From the NCBI RefSeq assembly GCF_000980815.1, contig NZ_CP011311.1, forward strand, positions 1,098,571 to 1,162,570: a stretch of 64,000 bases of DNA. The letters run 5' to 3'. The stretch comes from Corynebacterium camporealensis (GTDB taxonomy: Bacteria; Actinomycetota; Actinomycetes; Mycobacteriales; Mycobacteriaceae). The position numbers and the translations under genes were made by a program. Below the pieces are notes generated by a model. That model did no database searches, had not been told where the DNA came from, and worked only from the letters and a program-made list of their open reading frames with translations. Positions 10,801-19,156 of the stretch are shown here, piece after piece (position 1 is the first letter of the stretch; each line of letters opens with the position of its first letter).

Positions 10801-12125
10801 AGATTTCGGTGATTGGCTGCGGCTACCTCGGCGCGGTACACGCAGCATGTATGGCAAGCTTGGGACACGAGGTCATAGGTATCGATGTCGATGCGAGCCG
10901 CGTTGCGGCACTGAATGCGGGGCGCCCGCCGTTCTATGAACCGGGATTTCCGGAGGTACTTGGTGAAGCCCTAGCTACGGGGCGCCTACGCTTTGCGATG
11001 AACACTGACCCGGGCGTTATCGCCGATGCAGACGTGCACTTTATCGCTGTTGGTACGCCACAATCCTCGGATGGTGAAGCAGCTGATGTCTCCTACGTCG
11101 ATGCGGCGGTGGACTTCATTATGGAAGCTATTAAGCACAGCACTCGTGATAGGTCCACGCCACCGGTGGTCGTCGGTAAGTCGACAGTTCCGGTGGGAAC
11201 CGCAGCGCGTCTGCAGACGCGCCTGGATGCCGTTGGTGCACTGTTGGTGTGGAACCCGGAGTTCCTGCGGGAAGGGCATGCGGTTGCTGATACCTTGTGC
11301 CCGGACCGGATTGTTTACGGTCTGCCGGACAAGGGCGGGGAAGTAGCGCGCAGAGTACTCGATGAGGTCTACGCTGAGGCACTGTCGGCAGGTATACCGC
11401 AGGTGCTGACCGACTTCGCCACGGCAGAGTTGGTGAAGGTAGCGGCGAATTCGTTTCTTGCGACCAAGATCAGCTTTATCAACGCTATGGCGCAGTTGTG
11501 TGAGGCCACCGGTGGTGATGTCACGCAGCTGGCGGAAGCGATTGGGCATGATAAGCGCATCGGCAAGCATTTCCTGGGTGCCGGCATTGGCTTTGGCGGA
11601 GGCTGTTTGCCCAAAGACATCCGTGCTTTCGCCGCGCGCGCAGGGCAGTTAGACATCGCAGAAGTGGTGGACCTGCTGCACACCGTGGATGCGATTAACC
11701 ATCAGGCAATGCGCCGGGTGGTCGCTGCCTGTGAGCGCGAGCTTGGCGATGTCCACAGCACCCACATCGGAATCCTCGGCGGGGCGTTTAAGGCGAACTC
11801 CGATGACATTCGCGAATCCCCAGCCCTCCTGATTGCCAGCGAGCTGGCCGCCCGTGGTGCGAGAGTGAGTATCTACGACCCACAGGCAGGTTCCAACATC
11901 GCCGCCAAGTACCCGGCGCTTAACGTCGTGGACTCGCTAGACGAGGCTGTGACGGGAGCAGACATGACGTTAGTGCTGACCGAGTGGAAGGAGTTTCGGG
12001 AGCTGAGTCCTGCGGACATCGCAAAGCATGGTGCACGCAGGCGGATTCTGGACGGGCGCAACATTTTAGACCCAGCCGAGTGGAAGGATGCTGGTTGGAG
12101 CTATACCGGCATGGGGCGGGCCTAG
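10797..12125 (+). CDS. UDP-glucose/nucleotide-sugar 6-dehydrogenase
   Basis: NAD+-dependent four-electron oxidation of a UDP-sugar to the UDP-uronic acid, most likely UDP-glucose to UDP-glucuronate. The 442-residue product has the Rossmann motif VIGCGYLGAVHAACMASLGH at the N-terminus, the substrate-loop WNPEFLREGHAVADTL, the catalytic cysteine (residue 270) in GFGGGCLPKDIRAF, and the C-terminal ILGGAFKANSDDIRESPA. Length is typical for UGDH. It is the last of the overlapping cluster and presumably supplies the activated uronic acid for the three glycosyltransferases. UDP-ManNAc or UDP-GalNAc dehydrogenase activity cannot be ruled out. Confidence 0.9.
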   Translation: MKISVIGCGYLGAVHAACMASLGHEVIGIDVDASRVAALNAGRPPFYEPGFPEVLGEALATGRLRFAMNTDPGVIADADVHFIAVGTPQSSDGEAADVSYVDAAVDFIMEAIKHSTRDRSTPPVVVGKSTVPVGTAARLQTRLDAVGALLVWNPEFLREGHAVADTLCPDRIVYGLPDKGGEVARRVLDEVYAEALSAGIPQVLTDFATAELVKVAANSFLATKISFINAMAQLCEATGGDVTQLAEAIGHDKRIGKHFLGAGIGFGGGCLPKDIRAFAARAGQLDIAEVVDLLHTVDAINHQAMRRVVAACERELGDVHSTHIGILGGAFKANSDDIRESPALLIASELAARGARVSIYDPQAGSNIAAKYPALNVVDSLDEAVTGADMTLVLTEWKEFRELSPADIAKHGARRRILDGRNILDPAEWKDAGWSYTGMGRA

Positions 12126-12158
12126 ATTTTTCGCCGCGCGCCGGGGAAGGAGGCCGGG

Positions 12159-12171
12159 TAGGATTCGGGCC
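12159..12171 (+). promoter_or_regulatory. Leaderless promoter of the DUF262 gene
   Basis: -10 box TAGGAT (12159-12164) with 7 nt to the ATG at 12172. This layout is typical of leaderless actinobacterial genes and suggests transcription apart from the glycan cluster. Confidence 0.6.
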
Positions 12172-13965
12172 ATGGGTTTTACCACGCCGAGCTATTCCTT
12201 ATCCGACCTTTTCGCCCGGATTAACCGCGGCGATATCCAACTGCCCGACTTCCAACGCGCCTACTCCTGGGATGAAGACCGCATCCGTTCGCTGGTGGTG
12301 ACAGTCCTGCGCGGATACCCGGTGGGTGCGCTCATGGCGCTTGATACCCGTGATGAGCACATGCGCTTTCGGCCCCGTCCGTTGGAAGGTGCGCCGGATA
12401 GGGGAGTTAACCCGGGCATGTTGCTTCTCGATGGGCAGCAGCGGCTTACGACGATGTACCAGTGTCTGGCAGGGGAAGGGTGGGTTAAGACCCGCGATTT
12501 TCGATCCAAGAAGATCGAAAGGACCTTCTACATCGATATTCGCACCGCGGTGTCCGAAGAGATCGTGCCGGATGAAGCCGTCTTTGCCGTTAACCGTTCC
12601 GGCGAGATTCGCTCCCACTTCGGCCCTGCTATCGATGGGCCGCTGCTCACGCGTGACGATGCCATCGCTAACTACTGCCTGCCCGTAGCCAGCCTGCTGC
12701 AAGAAGAAGGCACGGCCATGCTCTTCGCCATGGTTGCCAATGCCGATGCGGAAACCCAACGCGACCTCGCAGCCTTCAACAACCGCGTCTTGCGACCCCT
12801 GGCCGGCTACGACGTGCCAATCATGCGGGTGTTCCGCGATACCCATCGCGCCGGGCTGGGTTCGATTTTCGTCCAGGCCAACTCGGCGGGCCTGCAGATG
12901 GATGTCTTTGATCTGCTTACTGCGGTCTTTGCGTCTGAAGACCCGGATTTCCACTTGTCGGAGAGCTGGGCTGAGTATGAATCTCAGCTGCGCGAGCACC
13001 CGGCCTTGGATGGGATTGGGCGTACGCAGTTTCTCTCGGCGGTCTCGCTGCTGGTCACAGCGGAGAAGGGCAACCCGGGTGGTCAGCGCGAGGATATTTT
13101 GAGTTTGAGCCTGGCTGACTATCAGCAGGCAGCACCGGTGGTGTGCAAGGCACTGGGCACGGTGGCGGAATTCTTGGCCGAGCGCTGCGTCTTCGCACTG
13201 GAGCAGGTCCCTTATACCGCGCAGATTATTCCCCTGGCAGTCATCCTGGCGCGCCTTGAGCAATCCCCGGGTGCGCTGGATTCGCAGAAGGCTTGGGATC
13301 GCCTGCACCAGTGGTTCTGGTGTGGCGTGTTTGGTGAGCTCTATGGTTCCTCGGCGGTCAAGCTGCGCGCGGCGCGCGATGTCGTCGAAGTCACCGACTG
13401 GGTCAAGGGCGAGACGAAGAAGGTGCCGAAGACCGTGGAGGATGCGAACTTCCGCGAGTCTAGGTTGTTGTCGGTCGATGAGACGTCCGGCGTCTGGCAT
13501 GGCCTGTATGCACTGCTGATGGCCCAAGGTGCGAAGGATTGGCGTACTGCACGCAAGTTCAACGAGGAATCCTATGAAGAACTTAAACCCGGATTCCACC
13601 GGATTTTCCCGGTCGCCTGGTGCCAGCGGAAGGGGCTTGGCGCAGAGGTAGCGAACTCGGTGTTGAACCACACCCCGTTGGGCAAGCGCACCGAGGTGGT
13701 TCTCGATGGCTATTCGCCAGAGCGTTACCTGGGTCGGGTACAGTCAAAGTCACTCATGGAAGACAGCGAGTTCGACGCCGTCTTAGCCACGCACAACTTG
13801 GATGTCGAGGCCTTGCACGAGGCCCGGGCAGCGGATTTCTTTGCAGATCGCCGGGCGCGGTTGGTCAAGGTGATCCAGCATGCCATCGGCAAGCAAGTGC
13901 TGCGTGATGTAGACGAGAAGAACTTCAGTGGCGGCGAGGAAGGTCCGGAGGCATTTGCGCGTTAG
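12172..13965 (+). CDS. DUF262 (GmrSD/ParB-like) domain protein
   Basis: Protein of 597 residues with an N-terminal DUF262 domain. FQRAYSWDEDRI near residue 25 and LLDGQQRLTTMYQ near residue 87 are the family's hallmark motifs, related to ParB/Srx-type nucleotide-binding folds. The C-terminal half ends with SVLNHTPLGKRTEV and SPERYLGRVQ, typical of full-length stand-alone members. I do not see a clear HNH-type (DUF1524) nuclease motif. GmrSD-type proteins cut modified DNA and many DUF262 proteins sit in defence islands, so a phage-defence role is possible but unproved. ATG 12172 was chosen over 12088 because of the leaderless -10 box and because 12088 lies inside the dehydrogenase gene. Confidence 0.82.
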   Translation: MGFTTPSYSLSDLFARINRGDIQLPDFQRAYSWDEDRIRSLVVTVLRGYPVGALMALDTRDEHMRFRPRPLEGAPDRGVNPGMLLLDGQQRLTTMYQCLAGEGWVKTRDFRSKKIERTFYIDIRTAVSEEIVPDEAVFAVNRSGEIRSHFGPAIDGPLLTRDDAIANYCLPVASLLQEEGTAMLFAMVANADAETQRDLAAFNNRVLRPLAGYDVPIMRVFRDTHRAGLGSIFVQANSAGLQMDVFDLLTAVFASEDPDFHLSESWAEYESQLREHPALDGIGRTQFLSAVSLLVTAEKGNPGGQREDILSLSLADYQQAAPVVCKALGTVAEFLAERCVFALEQVPYTAQIIPLAVILARLEQSPGALDSQKAWDRLHQWFWCGVFGELYGSSAVKLRAARDVVEVTDWVKGETKKVPKTVEDANFRESRLLSVDETSGVWHGLYALLMAQGAKDWRTARKFNEESYEELKPGFHRIFPVAWCQRKGLGAEVANSVLNHTPLGKRTEVVLDGYSPERYLGRVQSKSLMEDSEFDAVLATHNLDVEALHEARAADFFADRRARLVKVIQHAIGKQVLRDVDEKNFSGGEEGPEAFAR

Positions 13966-14863
13966 CGAGAATGCATCCCGAATCGGCGGGATGGCGCTGG
14001 TAGTAGCAAGCGCAGTAGTCTTAAGCGCCTGCGCGGCGTGGGGCGATGAAAACGTGGTGAGCAACCAGCTGCGCGACTTGTCGGCAGACGAGATTGATAT
14101 TGCCGAAGCGCGCGCGGAAAACACCAACCGCATTTTCGACCCGGAATTCGAAGGACGCATCGTGGTGATGAATGATGCCTCCGGTATTGAAAGCGCGCGC
14201 GAGCTATTTAGTGACAGCGGATCGTTGGTGCTTACCGATGACACCGACTCAGCCATTTTGCGCGGTGCGTCTATTGCGGTGAGCCAACACATCCCCATGG
14301 TGGTCTTCAACCCGGAAGAACGCCTGGAAGTACAGAGCTTGATTGCTGATTTAGGGGTTACTCGTCTGCTGGTGGTCGGCGATGTCCGCTGGGCCGAGCA
14401 GGAAGGTGAACTCAACGTTATCCGCGACCCAGGTTCGACGAAAGCCTTGGGCGATTACACCGCCTTTGTCTTTGAATCCAAGGTGGTGGCCAAGCCTTCG
14501 GATATGTTTGCTGATATCGTCTCGCTGGAGCCCGGTGGCAAGGTTGAGCTGAAACCAGCGTGGGAAAATCCGACCGTGAATACCGAACACGACAAGATGC
14601 CTGCCATCCCCGCGCAGTCCCGTCGTGATGGCGAAGTTGCGCCAAACATGGTAGCGACTGCACACACCCCACTGCCGAACCTCATCAATGCCCGGTCCTA
14701 TGGTGCAGAAGTGCTGGTCATGCCCAATGCTGACCCGCGGCACGATGAAGTTTCACACGCGATGGTGGCTGGGCTTTCCGACGGCCCATTGGTCGCCTTG
14801 GGCCCCGAATTCGGTTCCGTGAAAGAAATTTCTGAGAAGATTGCCCAAGCTGACGCTGAATAA
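13928..14863 (+). CDS. Secreted lipoprotein related to the N-terminal part of the product of 17685-19145
   Basis: Predicted lipoprotein of about 311 residues with a hydrophobic stretch [14 protein letters not shown] ending in a lipobox. The mature part contains repeated alpha/beta segments ([28 protein letters not shown]) and ends [20 protein letters not shown] followed by [12 protein letters not shown]. The same end pattern (SARAAGAPVEILPVGDPRAT, AAGPDFGSAEDF) occurs in the protein encoded at 17685, so the two are paralogous. The organisation resembles cell-wall-binding repeat 2 (CWB2) modules, from memory and at low certainty. The start is uncertain: GTG 13928 overlaps the DUF262 gene by 38 nt, whereas ATG 13991 would leave almost no n-region. 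The function is unknown. Confidence 0.68.
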   Translation: MAARKVRRHLRVSENASRIGGMALVVASAVVLSACAAWGDENVVSNQLRDLSADEIDIAEARAENTNRIFDPEFEGRIVVMNDASGIESARELFSDSGSLVLTDDTDSAILRGASIAVSQHIPMVVFNPEERLEVQSLIADLGVTRLLVVGDVRWAEQEGELNVIRDPGSTKALGDYTAFVFESKVVAKPSDMFADIVSLEPGGKVELKPAWENPTVNTEHDKMPAIPAQSRRDGEVAPNMVATAHTPLPNLINARSYGAEVLVMPNADPRHDEVSHAMVAGLSDGPLVALGPEFGSVKEISEKIAQADAE

Positions 14864-14926
14864 CGTACTATCGCTCGATAGGTATTCAGATGTTTACCCT
14901 CGTGTAGTAGTAGTTTGAAGGAAAAG

Positions 14927-16513
14927 ATGTCTAAGCCAATCGTGCTCATTGCGGATAAGCTGGCCCCCTCCACTGTGGAGGCTCTGGGGGAGACCGTTGA
15001 GGTGCGCTGGGTGGATGGCCCGAACCGTCCAGAACTGTTGGAAGCCGTCAAGGATGCTGATGCACTCCTGGTGCGCTCTGCCACCACTGTGGATGAAGAG
15101 GTTTTGGAGGCTGCGCCCAACCTGAAGATCGTCGGTCGTGCCGGCGTTGGTCTGGACAACGTCAACATCCCCGCCGCCACCGACCGCGGTGTCATGGTAG
15201 TCAACGCGCCTACCTCGAATATTCACTCTGCTTGTGAGCAGGCCATCGCACTGTTGCTGGCTACTGCCCGCCAGGTTCCGGCAGCAGATCAGTCCCTGCG
15301 CGAAGGGGAGTGGAAGCGCTCCTCCTTCAAGGGTGTGGAAATCTTTGGCAAGACCATCGGCATCGTCGGCTTTGGCCACATTGGCCAGCTCTTTGCTAAG
15401 CGTCTGCAGGCTTTCGAGACCACCGTTATTGCTTATGACCCTTATGCCAACCCGGCACGCGCCGCGGCACTGGGCGTTGAGCTGGTTGAGCTGGAAGAGC
15501 TCATGGCGAAGTCCGACTTCGTGACCATCCACCTGCCGAAGACCTCCGAGACCGCCGGCATGTTCGATGCGGAGCTGCTGGCCAAGGCTAAGGAAGGTCA
15601 GATTCTCATCAACGCTGCCCGCGGCGGTCTGGTCGATGAGGCTGCGCTGGCTGAGTCCATCAAGTCCGGTCACCACCGTGGCGCTGGTTTCGACGTCTAC
15701 GAGACCGAGCCATGCACCGATTCGCCGCTGTTCGATCTGCCGCAGGTTACCGTCTCCCCGCACTTGGGTGCATCCACCGTCGAGGCGCAGGACCGCGCTG
15801 GTACCGACGTTGCAGAGTCCGTGCTCAAGGCTCTTAACGGCGAGTTCGTTGCCGATGCCGTGAACGTCTCCGGCGGCCGCGTGGGCGAAGAAGTTGCCGC
15901 ATGGCTGGATCTGGCCCGCAAGCTGGGCCTGACCGCCGGCAAGCTGCTGGAGCAAGCTCCCGTTGCCATCGAGGTCGTAGCCCTCGGCGAGCTGTCCTCT
16001 GAGGATCCTTCCGCACTCGGCCTGTCCGCAGTACGCGGTCTATTCTCCGGTGTGACCTCCCAGCCGGTGACTTTCGTGAACGCTATGCAGTTTGCTGAGT
16101 CCCGCGGTGTTGAGGTGCGCGTCGACACCGACGTCAACTCCAAGGGCCACCGTTCCTCCCTGCGCGTTAACGTGATTGGCAGCGACGGCAATGTCTTCTC
16201 CGTGACCGGTGCCCGTATCGGTGTCGATGGCGTGGAGAAGATCATCCGCATCAACAAGCGCGGTGTGGATATGCGCGCTACCGGCCGCAACCTCTTCTTC
16301 AGCTACGCCGATACCCCAGGCGCACTGGGCACCGTCGGCACCAAGCTGGGCGCAGCAGGCATCAACATCTCCGCTGCTGCTTTGACCCAGGGCAAGCAGG
16401 ATTCCGATGCCGTGCTGATTCTGCGCGTCGACCACGAGGTCCCAGACCACCTCATCGAGCAGATCAACGACTCGCTGAACGCTACCTGCCAGCAGCTGGA
16501 CCTGGACGCCTAA
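14927..16513 (+). CDS. serA: D-3-phosphoglycerate dehydrogenase
   Basis: First enzyme of serine synthesis, oxidising 3-phosphoglycerate with NAD+. The 528-residue product is of the long actinobacterial type. It has the N-terminal substrate domain ([16 protein letters not shown]), the nucleotide-binding domain with [16 protein letters not shown], the catalytic His segment [12 protein letters not shown], an intervening regulatory domain and a C-terminal ACT domain ([16 protein letters not shown]) for feedback by serine. ATG 14927 follows the ribosome site GAAGGA; a TTG at 14915 is in frame but overlaps that site. A terminator follows. Confidence 0.97.
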   Translation: MSKPIVLIADKLAPSTVEALGETVEVRWVDGPNRPELLEAVKDADALLVRSATTVDEEVLEAAPNLKIVGRAGVGLDNVNIPAATDRGVMVVNAPTSNIHSACEQAIALLLATARQVPAADQSLREGEWKRSSFKGVEIFGKTIGIVGFGHIGQLFAKRLQAFETTVIAYDPYANPARAAALGVELVELEELMAKSDFVTIHLPKTSETAGMFDAELLAKAKEGQILINAARGGLVDEAALAESIKSGHHRGAGFDVYETEPCTDSPLFDLPQVTVSPHLGASTVEAQDRAGTDVAESVLKALNGEFVADAVNVSGGRVGEEVAAWLDLARKLGLTAGKLLEQAPVAIEVVALGELSSEDPSALGLSAVRGLFSGVTSQPVTFVNAMQFAESRGVEVRVDTDVNSKGHRSSLRVNVIGSDGNVFSVTGARIGVDGVEKIIRINKRGVDMRATGRNLFFSYADTPGALGTVGTKLGAAGINISAAALTQGKQDSDAVLILRVDHEVPDHLIEQINDSLNATCQQLDLDA

Positions 16514-16543
16514 GGTTTCCGCCCGCATTTAGCGCATAACTTG

Positions 16544-16566
16544 AGCCCGGCTTCGGCCGGGCTTTT
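16544..16566 (+). terminator. Terminator of serA
   Basis: 8-bp GC stem (16544-16551 with 16556-16563), TTCG loop and a short T tract. Confidence 0.85.
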
Positions 16567-16637
16567 GTTATGCCTTTTGCGCCTGCGATTAATGCTAGAC
16601 TTAAAGTGACCACTATATGAGAAAGGTGTTTCGTAAC

Positions 16638-17657
16638 ATGAGACTGGCAGTGATTGGCGGAGACGGCATTGGCCCAGAGGTCACCGCAGAGGCAATTAAG
16701 GTTCTGCGTGCTGTACGCGATGATATCGAGACCACCGAGTACGACCTGGGCGCGCGTCGCTACCTGCGCAATGGCGAGCTGCTGCCGCAGGCAGACCTAG
16801 ATTCCCTGCGCGAGCACGACGCGATCCTGCTCGGCGCGATTGGCGCCCCGGGTGAAGTACCACCAGGTGTGCTGGAGCGCGGCTTGCTGCTGAAGATGCG
16901 CTTCGCATTGGACCACCACGTCAACCTGCGTCCGTCGAAGCTGTACCCGACCTCGACTTCGCCGCTGGTCAACCCGGGCGAGATTGACTTCGTCGTCGTC
17001 CGCGAAGGCACCGAGGGCCTGTACTGCGGCAACGGTGGTGTCCTGCGCGAGAACACCCCGCATGAGGTCGCCAGCGAGGTCTCCCAAAACACCCGCTTTG
17101 GTATCGAGCGCGTTGTCCGCGATGCTTTCGACCGTGCGAATAACCGTCGCAAGAAGCTCACCCTGGTCCACAAGACCAACGTGCTGGTCAACGCTGGCGG
17201 CCTGTGGGAGCGCACCGTCAACGAGGTGGCTGAGGAGTACCCGGAGGTTTCCGTGAACTACCAGCACATCGATGCCGCCACCATCTACATGGTGACCGAC
17301 CCAAGCCAGTACGACGTGATTGTTACCGACAACCTCTTCGGCGACATCCTCACCGACCTGGCTGGCGCTGTTACCGGCGGTATTGGTCTGGCAGCCTCGG
17401 GTAACATCGATGCCTCCAACACCAACCCGTCGATGTTCGAGCCAGTCCACGGCTCTGCACCCGATATCGCGGGTAAGGGTATCGCCGACCCGACCGCGGC
17501 AATTTTGTCTGCTGCCATGCTGCTGCGCCACCTTGGCGATGACGACAATGCCCAGCGCATCGAGCAAGCTGTATCCGACGATGTTTCCAACCGCGGTGAC
17601 GAGCAAATCAAGACCGTCGAAGTAGGCGAGAGAATCGCGGCCGCATTAAAGGCCTAG
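16638..17657 (+). CDS. leuB: 3-isopropylmalate dehydrogenase
   Basis: Oxidative decarboxylation of 3-isopropylmalate in leucine synthesis, using NAD+ and Mg2+. The product of 339 residues starts [20 protein letters not shown]. It contains the substrate-binding [16 protein letters not shown], the catalytic-Tyr region [11 protein letters not shown], and the metal and NAD segments [13 protein letters not shown] and [18 protein letters not shown] 16638 fits the family start; the in-frame ATG at 16617 precedes the ribosome site AAAGG. A -10-like TAGACT is seen at 16596-16601. It is separated from leuC-leuD, which lie at 34121, as usual in corynebacteria. Confidence 0.97.
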   Translation: MRLAVIGGDGIGPEVTAEAIKVLRAVRDDIETTEYDLGARRYLRNGELLPQADLDSLREHDAILLGAIGAPGEVPPGVLERGLLLKMRFALDHHVNLRPSKLYPTSTSPLVNPGEIDFVVVREGTEGLYCGNGGVLRENTPHEVASEVSQNTRFGIERVVRDAFDRANNRRKKLTLVHKTNVLVNAGGLWERTVNEVAEEYPEVSVNYQHIDAATIYMVTDPSQYDVIVTDNLFGDILTDLAGAVTGGIGLAASGNIDASNTNPSMFEPVHGSAPDIAGKGIADPTAAILSAAMLLRHLGDDDNAQRIEQAVSDDVSNRGDEQIKTVEVGERIAAALKA

Positions 17658-17672
17658 TGCTTTCAGGCGGGT

Positions 17673-17684
17673 TACCATGGTGCA
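17673..17684 (+). promoter_or_regulatory. Leaderless promoter of the lipoprotein gene at 17685
   Basis: -10 box TACCAT (17673-17678) ending 6 nt before the ATG; no Shine-Dalgarno sequence is seen. Confidence 0.55.
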
Positions 17685-19145
17685 ATGATTTCTCCGCGTA
17701 CCAAACTTTCTGCCACCCGCCGCGTCGTTGCCCTTGCTACGGGCGTGGCTTTGACTGCTAGCCTCGCCGTTGCTTGCGGCAACGATTCCGATTCCGGCGG
17801 CTCTGCCCAGGAGCAACAGGCTGCTGAGAATCCGCCCGCTGACCCCGAGCTGGTCAACGATGTTCCGGGCCGCTATTTCGATAACCCGGAGCAGGCAGTA
17901 GTCGCAGCTGACGACGAAGCCGCCCAGGTCGCTGCCGCCCACTATGCAGTAGAAAATGGTATTCCCTTCTTGCCCGTTGACGCGCTGGCAGAAAGCTCGG
18001 TATCTCAGGTGACCACCTTTGGTTCTGTGGACGCAGAAGCACTGGGCGATGCCGAGGTCACCGAAGGCGAGATGACCGAAGAGCACCCGGTCGAGTCCGT
18101 CTACCAGGACATCGCGGAGAAGGACACCGACGCCGAGAGCAGCTTTACCCTGCTGGCCACCGAAAACACCCCGCTTTACGATGTCGCCTCCGCCCGCGCC
18201 GCAGGAGCCCCCGTCGAAATCCTGCCCGTAGGCGACCCGCGTGCGACCTCTGAATCCATTGCCGCCGTCGAGGCCGGCAACGTCCTGGCTGCCGGCCCGG
18301 ACTTTGGCAGCGCCGAGGACTTCAACGAGCGCGTGGAACTGGCTGGCAACGGCGAGCTGCCAGGCGGTGGCGGACTGGTCTTCCCGGGCCGTCGCATGAT
18401 TGCGCTCTACGGACATCCTTCCGGACCTGCACTCGGCGTGATGGGCGAGCAGGACCCAGAAGCCGCCGTCGATCGCGTGAACAAGCTGGTGGAGGAGTAC
18501 CAGCAGTACTCCGACCAAAAGATCATCCCGGCGTTTGAAATCATCGCCACGGTAGCCTCCGACGCACCAGGCCCGGACGGCGACTACTCCAACGAAGCAG
18601 ACCCGGCAGAGCTGGAGCCTTATATCGACGCCATCGTCGATGCCGGCGGTTACGCCTTCCTCGACCTGCAGCCGGGCCGCGCATCCCTGCTGGATCAGGC
18701 AAAGATCTACGAAGACCTGCTCAAGCGTCCGAACGTCGGCCTAGCACTGGACCCAGAGTGGAAGATCGGCCCAGACGAGCAGCCTATGACCAACATCGGC
18801 CACGTCGAAGCCCACGAGGTCGACGAAGTCGCCGATTGGCTGGCGCAGCTGGTCCGCGACAACAACATCCCGCAAAAGGGCTTGATCTTGCACCAGTTCC
18901 AGCTGCAGATGATTCGCGACCGCGAGCAGATCAACACCGACCACCCAGAGCTCTCCTTCATCCTGCATGCCGACGGCCACGGCCCAACGGACGTGAAGAT
19001 GGATACCTGGAACGTCATGCAGCAGGACTTGAGCGATGACTACTTCATGGCATGGAAGAACTTCATCGATGAAGATACCCCCATGCTCAACCCAGAGCAG
19101 ACTTATTCTGTCGAACCTCGCCCATGGTTTGTCAGCTACCAGTAA
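17685..19145 (+). CDS. Secreted lipoprotein, CWB2-like N-terminus plus conserved actinobacterial C-terminal domain
   Basis: Predicted lipoprotein of 486 residues: basic n-region, hydrophobic core and lipobox SLAVAC near residue 30. The N-terminal half (to about residue 230) resembles the lipoprotein encoded at 13928. The C-terminal half, from RRMIALYGHPSGPALGVMG to the end PWFVSYQ, is an extracellular domain that I remember in many actinobacterial proteins of unknown function. It carries AFLDLQPGRASLL, VGLALDPEWKIGP and GLILHQFQLQMI, with acidic residues at strand ends as in (beta/alpha)-barrel hydrolases. An envelope glycan hydrolase is a guess only. Its location next to leuB and its leaderless promoter suggest separate expression. 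Confidence 0.75.
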   Translation: MISPRTKLSATRRVVALATGVALTASLAVACGNDSDSGGSAQEQQAAENPPADPELVNDVPGRYFDNPEQAVVAADDEAAQVAAAHYAVENGIPFLPVDALAESSVSQVTTFGSVDAEALGDAEVTEGEMTEEHPVESVYQDIAEKDTDAESSFTLLATENTPLYDVASARAAGAPVEILPVGDPRATSESIAAVEAGNVLAAGPDFGSAEDFNERVELAGNGELPGGGGLVFPGRRMIALYGHPSGPALGVMGEQDPEAAVDRVNKLVEEYQQYSDQKIIPAFEIIATVASDAPGPDGDYSNEADPAELEPYIDAIVDAGGYAFLDLQPGRASLLDQAKIYEDLLKRPNVGLALDPEWKIGPDEQPMTNIGHVEAHEVDEVADWLAQLVRDNNIPQKGLILHQFQLQMIRDREQINTDHPELSFILHADGHGPTDVKMDTWNVMQQDLSDDYFMAWKNFIDEDTPMLNPEQTYSVEPRPWFVSYQ

Positions 19146-19156
19146 CGTAGCTCACT

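Noticed and set aside
12199..13671. 490-codon minus-strand open frame opposite the DUF262 gene
   Set aside because: No recognisable domain or start signal; it is a codon-bias shadow of the real gene.
14894..15955. 353-codon minus-strand open frame opposite serA
   Set aside because: Shadow of serA with no family features.
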